From: Kineosporia sp. NBRC 101731
Lineage (GTDB): Bacteria > Actinomycetota > Actinomycetes > Actinomycetales > Kineosporiaceae
Reading direction: 5' to 3'
NCBI RefSeq assembly: GCF_030269305.1
Contig: NZ_BSTC01000006.1
Coordinates: 367,998 to 431,997, forward strand
DNA: 64,000 bases
Part shown: positions 50,267-58,656 of the stretch, in pieces
How positions within the stretch are numbered: the first letter of the stretch is position 1
How the letters are laid out: each line of letters opens with the position of its first letter
Notes under the pieces: model-generated
Told to the model about the DNA's origin: nothing
The model's input: the letters and a program-made list of their open reading frames with translations, nothing else
Database searches by the model: none
Made by a program: the position numbers and the translations under genes

Positions 50267-51565
50267 ATGTCGACCACAACTCCCGCCGCCCCGCCGGTGG
50301 TGAAACCCCCCGCTCCCAAGACCTCGTTCGCGTCCCGTTTCGGCTGGCCGCTCGGCTTCCTGATCCTCGCGATCGTCGTCTTCTCGTTCAACCAGTGGAT
50401 CCTGCCGGACGCCAACGGCGAGTTCCGCACCGGCTACAACAACTGGCTCCCGATGACGGCCGTCAACGAGGCGGTCATCTGGGCGATCTTCGCGCTCGGC
50501 CTGAACATCGTGGTCGGCTACTCCGGCCTGCTCGACCTGGGTTACGTGGCCTTCTGGGGCATCGGCGGCTACGTCGCCGGCTGGCTGATGGCACCGTTCG
50601 CCAACCAGGTCACACCGGCCTGGGCCGACCTGAGCATCAACATCTTCGGGCATCCGCTGCCCGGCCAGGATCGCGGTATCCACATCAACTTCTGGCTGGT
50701 GCTGATCATCGCGGCGCTGGTCTGCGCCCTGGCCGGCGTGATCATCGGGGCCCCGACCCTGCGGCTGAAGAGCGACTACCTGGCGCTGGTCACCCTGGGC
50801 TTCGGCGAGATCCTGCCGGAGGTCTTCCGTAACGGTGAGCGTGTGGGCCCGGACGGCAAGTGGAACATCACGAACGGCACCAAGGGCATCACCGGTATCG
50901 ACCAGATCCCGACCGGCCCGTTCCAGCTGATCCCGGGTGTGCCCGCGACCATCGGCACGTTCGACCTGACGTTCAAGTTCATCGTGTTCGCGCTGCTGCT
51001 GGCGCTGGCCATGTTCGTCTCGCTGCGCATCCGTGAGGGCCGGCTCGGCCGGGCCTGGCTGGCCATCCGAGAGGACGAGCTGGCCGCCAGCATGATGGGC
51101 GTGCCGCTGATGCGGATCAAGCTGTCCGCCTACGCGGTCGGCGCGGCCTTCGGCGGTATCGGTGGCGTCTGCTATGCCACGCACGTGGGTGGTGTGCTGG
51201 CTGACCGGTTCAACTTCTCGGTCTCCATCACGCTGCTCGCCATGGTGGTGCTCGGCGGTATGGGCAACGTCTGGGGTGTCACGGTCGGCGCCCTGGTGCT
51301 GGCCTGGATCAACTCCACCGGCCTGGCCCAGCTGGGCAACGTCTGGAACGACGCCACCGGCTCGAACGTGAACTTCGCGTCGCACAACTTCCTGATCTTC
51401 GGTGCGGTGCTGGTGCTGTTCATGCTGTTCCGGCGAGAGGGTCTCATCCCCGAGACCCGCACCAAGCAGGTGCTGCAGGAGCCCGAACGCGGCGAGATCG
51501 AGTCGCTGGGCGCCGAGATGGAAGGCACAGCCGAGGACACCGCGGCGGAGGGAACGAAGAAATGA
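50267..51565 (+). CDS. livM: Branched-chain amino-acid ABC transporter permease LivM
   Basis: A 432-aa inner-membrane subunit. Core motifs: LNIVVGYSGLLDLGYVAFWGIGGY, the contact loop GRLGRAWLAIREDELAASMMGVPL, and MVVLGGMGNVWGVTVGALVL. An extra hydrophilic loop after the third segment and a Glu-rich C-terminal tail lengthen it. It overlaps livG as ATGA. Confidence 0.95.
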   Translation: MSTTTPAAPPVVKPPAPKTSFASRFGWPLGFLILAIVVFSFNQWILPDANGEFRTGYNNWLPMTAVNEAVIWAIFALGLNIVVGYSGLLDLGYVAFWGIGGYVAGWLMAPFANQVTPAWADLSINIFGHPLPGQDRGIHINFWLVLIIAALVCALAGVIIGAPTLRLKSDYLALVTLGFGEILPEVFRNGERVGPDGKWNITNGTKGITGIDQIPTGPFQLIPGVPATIGTFDLTFKFIVFALLLALAMFVSLRIREGRLGRAWLAIREDELAASMMGVPLMRIKLSAYAVGAAFGGIGGVCYATHVGGVLADRFNFSVSITLLAMVVLGGMGNVWGVTVGALVLAWINSTGLAQLGNVWNDATGSNVNFASHNFLIFGAVLVLFMLFRREGLIPETRTKQVLQEPERGEIESLGAEMEGTAEDTAAEGTKK

Positions 51566-52398
51566 CCACCACCGCGTCCGAGCCGACCACCCCGGTGGCG
51601 GAGGCCACGCCTGCCCTGCAGGCCGACCACATCACCGTGCAGTTCGGTGGCCTGACGGCCGTCAACGACGTCTCGTTCACCGTGCCCGAGAAGTCGGTCG
51701 TCAGCCTGATCGGCCCCAACGGCGCCGGCAAGACGACGTTCTTCAACGTGCTCACCGGCCTGTACCGGCCGACCACGGGCAACGTCACGCTGGACGGCAA
51801 GACCGTGACCGGTCTGCCGGTTCACAAGATCGCCTCCCAGGGCCTGGCCCGCACGTTCCAGAACATCCGGCTGTTCAACCTGATGACGGCCGAGGAGAAC
51901 GTGATGGTGGCGATGCACAGCCACCTGAAGTCGGGCATCTTCGGCACGGTGCTGCGCACCCCGCGCCAGCGCCGGGAGGAGAAGGAGGCCCGCGAGTTCG
52001 CCCGCGAGCTCCTCGACTACATGGGCATCGGCAAGACCGCCGACGACTACGCCCGCAACCTCTCCTACGGTGACCAGCGTCGTCTGGAGGTGGCCCGGGC
52101 ACTGGCCCTGCGGCCCAAGGTGCTGCTGCTCGACGAGCCCACGGCCGGCATGAACCCGCAGGAGTCGGCTCAGTTCGTCGAGTTCATCCGCAAGCTGCGC
52201 AACGACCGCGACGTCTCGATCCTGTTGATCGAGCACGACATGAGCGTCGTGATGAAGGTCAGCGAGCGCGTCACGGTGCTCGACCAGGGCGCCAAGATCG
52301 CCGAGGGTCTGCCCGCCGAGATCCAGTCCGACCCGCGGGTCATCGAGGCGTACCTGGGCAAGACCGGTACCGAAGAGGGATACGGAGGCGACCTGTGA
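51562..52398 (+). CDS. livG: Branched-chain amino-acid ABC transporter ATPase LivG
   Basis: A 278-aa ATPase. Walker A GPNGAGKTT, Q-loop ARTFQNIRLF, signature LSYGDQRRLEVARAL, Walker B VLLLDEPTAGMNP and switch His IEHDMSVV. The long insert after the Q-loop (AMHSHLKSGIFGTVLRTPRQ) is a LivG feature. It overlaps livF as GTGA. Confidence 0.96.
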   Translation: MTTTASEPTTPVAEATPALQADHITVQFGGLTAVNDVSFTVPEKSVVSLIGPNGAGKTTFFNVLTGLYRPTTGNVTLDGKTVTGLPVHKIASQGLARTFQNIRLFNLMTAEENVMVAMHSHLKSGIFGTVLRTPRQRREEKEAREFARELLDYMGIGKTADDYARNLSYGDQRRLEVARALALRPKVLLLDEPTAGMNPQESAQFVEFIRKLRNDRDVSILLIEHDMSVVMKVSERVTVLDQGAKIAEGLPAEIQSDPRVIEAYLGKTGTEEGYGGDL

Positions 52399-53159
52399 GC
52401 ACCCCCACGGATGCGGCCCCGGCACAGCCCGGAGTCCGCAAGGCCGGCGAGGACCTCCTCACCGTCACCGATCTGCACGTCTACTACGGCAACATCGCCG
52501 CGGTGAAGGGTGTCTCGCTCTCGGTCAAGCCGGGCGAGATCGTCACGCTGATCGGATCGAACGGCGCGGGCAAGTCCACCACGCTGCGCACCATCTCGGG
52601 TCTGCTGCGCCCGCGTACCGGCACCGTCGTCTTCGACGGCAAGTCGCTCGTGGGTATCCCCGGGCACAAGGTCGTCGGGCACGGCATCTGCCAGAGCCCC
52701 GAGGGCCGGCGCATCTTCCCCAAGATGAGCGTCGAGGAGAACCTCGAGCTCGGTGCCTTCCTGCGCAACGACAAGGCGGGCATCGAGGCCGACAAGGAGC
52801 GGGTGCTCGACCTTTTCCCGCGCCTGAAGGAACGCATCCACCAGAAGGCCGGCACGATGTCCGGTGGTGAGCAGCAGATGCTCGCCGTCGGTCGGGCCCT
52901 GATGGGCAGCCCGAAACTGCTGCTGCTCGATGAGCCCTCGATGGGTCTGGCGCCGGTTCTGGTCGACCTGATCTTCGACACCATCCGCACCATCCGTGAC
53001 CAGGGCACCACGGTTCTCGTGGTGGAGCAGAACGCGCTCGCCGCCCTGCGGATCGGGGATTACGCGTACGTGCTGGAATCGGGTCACCTGAAGCAGGAGG
53101 GCATTGCCCGGGAACTGCTGAAGGACGACAGCATCGTCAAGGCCTACCTCGGTGGCTGA
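52395..53159 (+). CDS. livF: Branched-chain amino-acid ABC transporter ATPase LivF
   Basis: A 254-aa ATPase. Walker A GSNGAGKST, Q-loop GICQSPEGRRIFPKMSVEENL, signature MSGGEQQMLAVGRAL, Walker B LLLDEPSMGLAP and VVEQN in place of the switch His, as in all LivF proteins. It completes a five-gene liv operon. Confidence 0.96.
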   Translation: MSTPTDAAPAQPGVRKAGEDLLTVTDLHVYYGNIAAVKGVSLSVKPGEIVTLIGSNGAGKSTTLRTISGLLRPRTGTVVFDGKSLVGIPGHKVVGHGICQSPEGRRIFPKMSVEENLELGAFLRNDKAGIEADKERVLDLFPRLKERIHQKAGTMSGGEQQMLAVGRALMGSPKLLLLDEPSMGLAPVLVDLIFDTIRTIRDQGTTVLVVEQNALAALRIGDYAYVLESGHLKQEGIARELLKDDSIVKAYLGG

Positions 53160-53486
53160 GGTTATTTCCTGACGAACGGGCAGAGCAGAACACGTGAGGC
53201 CGGGCCCCGATCGGGACCCGGCCTCACGGCATTCCCGGGCCGTTTTCCCGACCCACGATGAATTTATCCGACAGGCGTCGAAGAAAACATCGGGCCAGGC
53301 GGAATTCACTGGCATGGATGAGTGGCGGCGATCTCGCGGGCTGAGATTTTCTCGATTCGATCCGCCTGATTCGCCGCAGTTCGCCATGATGTGGCTCGGT
53401 CGTGGTGATGCCGCGACCCGGCGCCGGGTGTGATGGCGTCGTGGAGACCGGGGCACGATTCCCGGTCGGGTGGCCAGGAGGCCAAG
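53160..53486 (+). other. Intergenic region after livF
   Basis: Apart from the terminator at 53193-53228 this 327-bp stretch shows no gene. The part 53240-53420 is somewhat AT-richer and may hold the promoter of the acetyltransferase gene, but no hexamer pair stands out. Confidence 0.4.
53193..53228 (+). terminator. Terminator of the liv operon
   Basis: A perfect 12-bp stem (53193-53204 with 53217-53228) plus an inner CCCGATCGGG palindrome; it lies 34 bp after the livF stop. Confidence 0.8.
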
Positions 53487-54128
53487 GTGTCCCGAGAACC
53501 GGTCGAGATCCGGCGGGCGGTCGAGATCAGACGGGCGTCGGTGGACGACGTCGGCGAGATCCTCGCCCTCTGGGAGGCCTCCGCGGCGGAGGGCCCGCGC
53601 ACGGTCCGGGCGCCGCACGCCGGCCCGTCCGGCCAGGCCGGCCAGGCCGCGGAGCGACTGGTCGAGGCGATCGGTAGCGGTGCGCTGGAGGTGCTCGTGG
53701 CGCGCTCGGGGGAGCGGGCCGTGGGGTTCCTGGTGATGCGTGAGACCACGCTCAACGTGCTCACCGGCTCGACCGCGCTGTCCATCGACGAGTTCTACGT
53801 GGCGCAGGCCGACCGGCGGCACGGGGTGGCTCGGGCGATGCTGGCCCAGGTCGCCGGGCACGCCGAGCGGCTGGGGGTCGAACAGGTCGTGGCCGGGGTG
53901 CCGCCCTGGGCCAAGGAGACGCACCGGTACTTCGCCCGCCTCGGTTTCGCGCCGGTCCTGCTGCGCCGCGCCTCCACTCCGACGGCCCTGCGCCGTCGTC
54001 TGGCCGGCGCCGACGCCCAGCGGGGGGCCCTGGAGAACCTGCTGGCCCGGCGACGCTCACTGCGCGCCCGGGCCCGTCGGCAGGGACCTGTGGGCGGTCC
54101 GGTCGACGAGGCACCGGTCACGGCCTGA
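53487..54128 (+). CDS. GNAT-family N-acetyltransferase
   Basis: A 213-aa protein. The N-terminus repeats EIRRA twice (EIRRAVEIRRASVDD). The GNAT core is SIDEFYVAQADRRHGVARAMLAQVAGHAERLG, containing the acetyl-CoA loop (variant RRHGVA), and ETHRYFARLGFAPV. The C-terminal 45 residues are Arg-rich. The substrate is unknown. GTG 53487 follows AGGAGG (53476-53481) by 5 nt. Confidence 0.85.
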   Translation: MSREPVEIRRAVEIRRASVDDVGEILALWEASAAEGPRTVRAPHAGPSGQAGQAAERLVEAIGSGALEVLVARSGERAVGFLVMRETTLNVLTGSTALSIDEFYVAQADRRHGVARAMLAQVAGHAERLGVEQVVAGVPPWAKETHRYFARLGFAPVLLRRASTPTALRRRLAGADAQRGALENLLARRRSLRARARRQGPVGGPVDEAPVTA

Positions 54129-54229
54129 ACAGGGGACGCGCGGGAGACCTGGGGCTCTCGGGTCACCTGGTCGTCCGGCACGAAGCAAGGGGACGCGGGG
54201 GAGGCCCGGGCGCGCAGGTCGCCCGCGGG

Positions 54230-54251
54230 CCCGCCCACCCGGGTGGGCGGG
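54230..54251. terminator. 22-bp perfect palindrome between convergent genes
   Basis: Arms of 11 bp (54230-54240 and 54241-54251) are exact reverse complements with no spacer. It lies between the GNAT gene (+) and the thioesterase gene (-) and likely terminates both. Confidence 0.55.
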
Positions 54252-54292
54252 AAGGTGAGGTGGGGCCGGAAGGGCTTACTTCGTCCGCAATT

Positions 54293-54727
54293 TCAGCTCT
54301 TGGTCGGGTCCGGCAGGAACATGCAGGTGAGCCGCGAGGTGCAGACCCGCTTGCCGCTCTCGTCGAGAATCTCGATCTCGTAGGTCGCGGTGCTGCGGCC
54401 GCGGTGCACGGCCTGCGCGGTACCGGTGACGGTGCCGGAGCGCAGACCGCGGTGGTGCGTCGCGCTGATCTCCAGACCCACGGCCATCATGCCCATGGTG
54501 CTCGCATGCATGTTGGCGGCGATCGACCCGACGGTCTCGGCGAGAACCGCGGACGCGCCGCCGTGCAGCAGGCCGAACGGCTGGGTGTTGCCCTCGACCG
54601 GCATCGTGGCGACCGTGCGCTCAGCACTGATCTGCGTGATCACGATGCCCATCTTGTCGGTCAGGGCGGAGGAGAAGTCCAGGGCAGCGGCGTCGCCTGC
54701 CGTCGGGACACCAAGACTGTCGGACAT
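54293..54727 (-). CDS. PaaI-like hotdog-fold thioesterase
   Basis: A 144-aa acyl-CoA thioesterase-like protein. The hotdog helix motif is PFGLLHGGASAVLAETVGS, preceded by a short N-terminal helix and followed by GLEISATHHRGLRSGTVTG. ATG 54727 is chosen: a -10-like CACCCT lies 7 nt upstream, and a longer reading would run into polA antisense. It is divergent from polA with 19 bp between start codons; this pairing is common in actinobacteria. Confidence 0.9.
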   Translation of the reverse strand: MSDSLGVPTAGDAAALDFSSALTDKMGIVITQISAERTVATMPVEGNTQPFGLLHGGASAVLAETVGSIAANMHASTMGMMAVGLEISATHHRGLRSGTVTGTAQAVHRGRSTATYEIEILDESGKRVCTSRLTCMFLPDPTKS

Positions 54728-54733
54728 GGGCCA

Positions 54734-54740
54734 TAGGGTG
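54734..54740. promoter_or_regulatory. Overlapping divergent -10 boxes of polA and the thioesterase gene
   Basis: Plus strand TAGGGT (54734-54739) is 7 nt before polA GTG 54747. The same bases on the minus strand give CACCCT (54740-54735), 7 nt before ATG 54727. The minus-strand box is weaker (C for T at position 1). Confidence 0.5.
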
Positions 54741-54746
54741 TCAGAC

Positions 54747-57470
54747 GTGAGCGAGACAACGACCCCGGGGGCATCTGCCACCCGCCCACGGCTTCTGCTG
54801 ATCGACGGTCATTCCCTGGCCTACCGCGCGTTCTACGCGCTGCCCGTGGAGAACTTCTCCACGGCCACCGGCCAGGTGACCAACGCTGTCTACGGCTTCA
54901 CCTCGATGCTGATCAACGTGCTGCGCGACGAGGCGCCCGATCACGTCGCCGTGGCCTTCGACGTCTCCCGGCAGACCTTCCGCACCGAGACCTACGCCGA
55001 GTACAAGGGCAATCGGTCCAAGTCGCCGGAAGAGTTCGGGCCGCAGGTCTCGCTGATCAAAGAGGTCTTGGCCGCTCTGCGCGTGCCGATGCTGGAGAAA
55101 CCCGGCTACGAGGCCGACGACATCCTGGCCACCCTCTCCACCCAGGCGTCCGACGCCGGGTACGAGGTGCTGATCTGCTCCGGCGACCGCGACACCTTCC
55201 AGCTGGTCCGCGACAACGTCACGGTGCTGTACCCCACCCGAGGCGTCTCCGAGCTCTCCCGCATGACGCCCGCCGCGGTCGAGGCGAAATACGGCCTGCT
55301 GCCCGAGCGCTACCCCGACCTGGCCGCGCTCGTCGGTGAGACCAGCGACAACCTGCCCGGCATCCCCGGGGTGGGGCCGAAGACGGCCGCCAAATGGGTC
55401 GGCCTGTACGGCGACCTGGACGGCATCGTCGCCAGCGCAGACCAGATCAAGGGCAAGGCCGGGCAGAGCCTGCGCGACCACCTGCCCCAGGTGCTGATCA
55501 ACCGCCAGGTCAACGGCTTGGTCCGCGACCTCGACCTGCCGCTGGGCCCGGCCGACCTACGGCTGCCCGGCTGGGACCGCGAAGAGGTGCACCAGGTGTT
55601 CGACGGCCTGGAGTTCCGGGTGCTGCGCGAGCGCCTGTTCGCCACCCTGGCCACGCCTGAGCCCGAGGCCGAAGAGGGCTTCGACCTGGTCGGCGAGAAG
55701 CTCACCGGTGAGGCCGTCGGAGCCTGGCTGCAGGCGAACACCGCCGTGCCGGTAGGCATCACGGTGCTCGGTACGTGGAAGGCGGGCCACGGCGACGCCA
55801 CCGGCCTGGCCGTCGCGGCTCCCGAGCCCTCGCCCGGCAAGCCCGGCCCGGCCGCGTTCGTGAACCTGGTCGAGGCCGATCCGGAAGCGCTCGCCGCCAT
55901 CACCACCTGGCTCGCCGACGCCTCCCGGCCCAAGGTGCTGCACGACGCCAAGGGCCCGCTCACCGCGCTGTCCGACCGCGGCCTGGTCGTCGAGGGCATC
56001 ATCGGCGACACCGCGCTCGCCGCCTACCTGTGCCTGCCCGATCAGCGCAGCTACGACCTGGCCGACCTCACGGTGCGGCACCTGGGCCGAGCGCTGAAGG
56101 CCGAGGAGGCGCCGGTCAACGAGCAGCTCACGCTCGACATGGACGAGACGGCCGGCCCCGACGAGGGCGATCTGGCCATGGTGCGGGCCCGTGCGGTCAT
56201 CGACCTGTGGGGCGCGCTGCAGTCCGATCTGGCCGCGCGCAACGCCTCCGGCCTGCTCACCGACGTCGAGCTGCCGCTGCTCGGGGTGCTGCGCGTGATG
56301 GAGCACCACGGCATCGCCATCGACCAGGACGCCCTGGGCACCCTCGACAGCTACTTCGCCGCGGCGGTGGCCGACGCCGGCCAGCAGGCCTTCGCGGCGA
56401 TCGGCAAGGAGATCAATCTCGGCTCGCCCAAGCAGCTCCAGGTGGTGCTGTTCGACGAGCTCGACATGCCGAAGACCAAGCGCACCAAGACCGGTTACAC
56501 CACCGACGCCGAGGCGCTGGCCGACCTCTTCGCCAAGACCGAGCACCCGTTCCTGGCCCACCTGCTGCGCCACCGCGACGCCACGAAGCTGCGCCAGACC
56601 GTCGAGGGCCTGCTCAAGGCGGTCGGTGACGACGGCCGGGTGCACACCACCTATCTGCAGACCATCGCGGCCACCGGGCGCCTGTCGAGTACCGACCCGA
56701 ACCTGCAGAACATCCCGGTCCGCACCGAAGAGGGCCGCCGTATCCGCGAGACCTTCGTCGTGGGGCCGGACTTCGAGTGCCTGCTGACCGCCGACTACTC
56801 GCAGATCGAGATGCGCATCATGGCCCACCTCTCGAACGACGAGGGCCTGATCGAGGCGTTCCGCAGCGGTGAAGACCTGCACCGCTTCGTCGGCAGCCGG
56901 GTCTTCTCGGTCGAGCCGGCCGACGTCACCGCCGAGATGCGATCCAAGATCAAGGCCATGAGCTACGGCCTGGCCTACGGTCTTTCGGCGTTCGGCCTGT
57001 CCCGGCAGCTGAACATCCCGGTGGACGAGGCGAAGACGCTGATGGAAGACTACTTCGACCGTTTCGGCGGGGTGCGCGACTATCTGCGCGGGGTCGTCGA
57101 CGAGGCCCGCCGCACCGGCTACACCGAGACCATCCTGGGCCGCCGCCGCTACCTGCCCGACCTGGTCAGCGACAACCGGCAGCGTCGGGAGATGGCCGAG
57201 CGGATGGCTCTCAACGCGCCGATCCAGGGCTCGGCCGCCGACATCGTCAAGGTCGCCATGCTCGAGGTCGACCGCAAGCTCCGTGAGGAGGGCCTGCGGT
57301 CGCGCATGCTGCTCCAGGTGCACGACGAATTGGTGCTGGAGGTGTCGGCGGGGGAGCGGGAGCAGGTCGAGGCCCTGGTGCGCGAGGCCATGGCCGGCGC
57401 TGCGGAGCTGAACGTGCCCCTCGACGTCTCGGTCGGCGTCGGCCGGTCCTGGCACGAGGCGGCTCACTGA
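54747..57470 (+). CDS. polA: DNA polymerase I
   Basis: Repair and Okazaki-fragment polymerase, 907 aa. The 5' nuclease domain (about 1-290) has LLIDGHSLAYRAFYAL, YEADDILATL, ICSGDRDTFQLV and GIPGVGPKTAAKW. The middle 3'-5' exonuclease-like domain lacks the DxE motif and looks vestigial, as in mycobacterial PolA. Polymerase motifs are intact: A LLTADYSQIEMRIMAHLS, B RSKIKAMSYGLAYG, C LQVHDELVLEV. GTG 54747 is leaderless. Confidence 0.97.
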   Translation: MSETTTPGASATRPRLLLIDGHSLAYRAFYALPVENFSTATGQVTNAVYGFTSMLINVLRDEAPDHVAVAFDVSRQTFRTETYAEYKGNRSKSPEEFGPQVSLIKEVLAALRVPMLEKPGYEADDILATLSTQASDAGYEVLICSGDRDTFQLVRDNVTVLYPTRGVSELSRMTPAAVEAKYGLLPERYPDLAALVGETSDNLPGIPGVGPKTAAKWVGLYGDLDGIVASADQIKGKAGQSLRDHLPQVLINRQVNGLVRDLDLPLGPADLRLPGWDREEVHQVFDGLEFRVLRERLFATLATPEPEAEEGFDLVGEKLTGEAVGAWLQANTAVPVGITVLGTWKAGHGDATGLAVAAPEPSPGKPGPAAFVNLVEADPEALAAITTWLADASRPKVLHDAKGPLTALSDRGLVVEGIIGDTALAAYLCLPDQRSYDLADLTVRHLGRALKAEEAPVNEQLTLDMDETAGPDEGDLAMVRARAVIDLWGALQSDLAARNASGLLTDVELPLLGVLRVMEHHGIAIDQDALGTLDSYFAAAVADAGQQAFAAIGKEINLGSPKQLQVVLFDELDMPKTKRTKTGYTTDAEALADLFAKTEHPFLAHLLRHRDATKLRQTVEGLLKAVGDDGRVHTTYLQTIAATGRLSSTDPNLQNIPVRTEEGRRIRETFVVGPDFECLLTADYSQIEMRIMAHLSNDEGLIEAFRSGEDLHRFVGSRVFSVEPADVTAEMRSKIKAMSYGLAYGLSAFGLSRQLNIPVDEAKTLMEDYFDRFGGVRDYLRGVVDEARRTGYTETILGRRRYLPDLVSDNRQRREMAERMALNAPIQGSAADIVKVAMLEVDRKLREEGLRSRMLLQVHDELVLEVSAGEREQVEALVREAMAGAAELNVPLDVSVGVGRSWHEAAH

Positions 57471-57549
57471 CCAGCCACGCCCCGGCGACAGCCGCACCAC
57501 CCACGCGGAGATAGCAGGCTAGGGCGCCAGGTGTTCCCCGGGATTCGGC

Positions 57550-57598
57550 TCAGCGTGTGCATTCCTTGCGTCATCAGGGCAAGGAATGCACACGCTGA
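57550..57598. terminator. 20-bp perfect inverted repeat between convergent genes
   Basis: Arms 57550-57569 and 57579-57598 are exact reverse complements around the 9-nt loop GTCATCAGG. It ends 1 bp before the stop of the minus-strand methyltransferase and 79 bp after polA. No U-tract is present; the perfect stem probably acts from both strands. Confidence 0.75.
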
Positions 57599-57599
57599 C

Positions 57600-58406
57600 T
57601 CAGTTCTGCAGCTCGCTGACGAAGATGGCCGTGCCCGGGATCAGCCAGCCCCGCAGAGGACTCCACCCGCCCCACACGCGCTGCACATCGTCCGGCCATT
57701 CCGGTTCGACCAGATCGACCAGCCGGAAGCCGGCGGCGGCCAGTTCACGCACCCGGTCGCCGATCGTGCGGTGGTGCTCGGAGTAGCTGACGGCGCCGGA
57801 GTCGTCGGTCTCCACATAGGGCGTGCGGTTGAAATAGGAGCGGCTCACGGTGAGGCCGGGCTCGCCCCCGTCATCGGGGAAGGCCCAGCGCACCGGGTGG
57901 GTCACGGAGAACACCCAGCGTCCGCCCGGCCGCAGCACCCGGGCGACCTCGGCGTGGACGCGCTCGGGGTCGGCGACGAAGGGGAGAGCGCCGTAGGCGG
58001 TGAAGACGATGTCGAAGGAGGCGTCGGCGAACGGGAGCGCCCTCGCGTCGCAGACCAGGCGGGGCGGCGGGCCGTCGGGGTGATCGGGCGAGCGGCGCAG
58101 CATCGCGGCCGAGATGTCGGTCGCCACGGCGCGGGCCCCGACCGAGCGCAGCCAGGCCGAGCTGTCGGCGGTGCCCGCACCCACCTCGAGCACGTCCTGG
58201 CCCGCGACCGGACCGAGCAGCCGGGCGTCGGCCTCGTCGAGCAGTTCCGGGCCCCAGATCAGCCGGCCGGCCAGATCGGTGCCGTGTTCCTGCTGGTACT
58301 CGGCGGCGTTCTCGTCCCACCAGGCGCGGCCGGCGCGCGCACTCTCCTCGGCCCCGGCCTCGCGGTAGCCGGCCGAACGCAGATCGCTTGTGCTCACGCG
58401 GAGCAT
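57600..58406 (-). CDS. Class I SAM-dependent methyltransferase
   Basis: A 268-aa small-molecule methyltransferase-like protein. SAM motif I is VLEVGAGTADSSAWL, motif II ARAVATDIS, then FDIVFTAYGALPFVADP and VLRPGGRWVFSVTHP. The N-terminus WWDENAAEYQQEHG is common in actinobacterial members. The substrate is unknown. ATG 58406 is used; GTG 58397 is possible. Confidence 0.88.
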   Translation of the reverse strand: MLRVSTSDLRSAGYREAGAEESARAGRAWWDENAAEYQQEHGTDLAGRLIWGPELLDEADARLLGPVAGQDVLEVGAGTADSSAWLRSVGARAVATDISAAMLRRSPDHPDGPPPRLVCDARALPFADASFDIVFTAYGALPFVADPERVHAEVARVLRPGGRWVFSVTHPVRWAFPDDGGEPGLTVSRSYFNRTPYVETDDSGAVSYSEHHRTIGDRVRELAAAGFRLVDLVEPEWPDDVQRVWGGWSPLRGWLIPGTAIFVSELQN

Positions 58407-58496
58407 CCAAGCGCACCGGGCGCCAGAACGTGCGGGTCGGGGGTTGCTCAGGTCGGCGTGCGTCCCGAGCCCGGGCGTGTCGCGGAGGGTGCGGCT

Positions 58497-58525
58497 TTGC
58501 CCTGCCTTCCTGTGAGCGATAGGCT
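58497..58525 (+). promoter_or_regulatory. Promoter of rpsA
   Basis: TTGCCC (58497-58502) and TAGGCT (58520-58525) are spaced 17 bp, a good housekeeping promoter. It predicts a leader of about 125 nt (58532-58656), a possible site for S1 autoregulation. A TATAAA at 58626-58631 lies closer to the gene but lacks a -35. Confidence 0.55.
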
Positions 58526-58656
58526 AGGGAAGGCGCAACTGGGCTTTCTGACTAGCGAGATCAACCGGAGAAATTCGGGTGGATCCCGGGAGCCGGGGTG
58601 GCTGCGCCCACATCCATGTCCCATCTATAAACAGTCCGCATCGGAGCCCCTACTTT

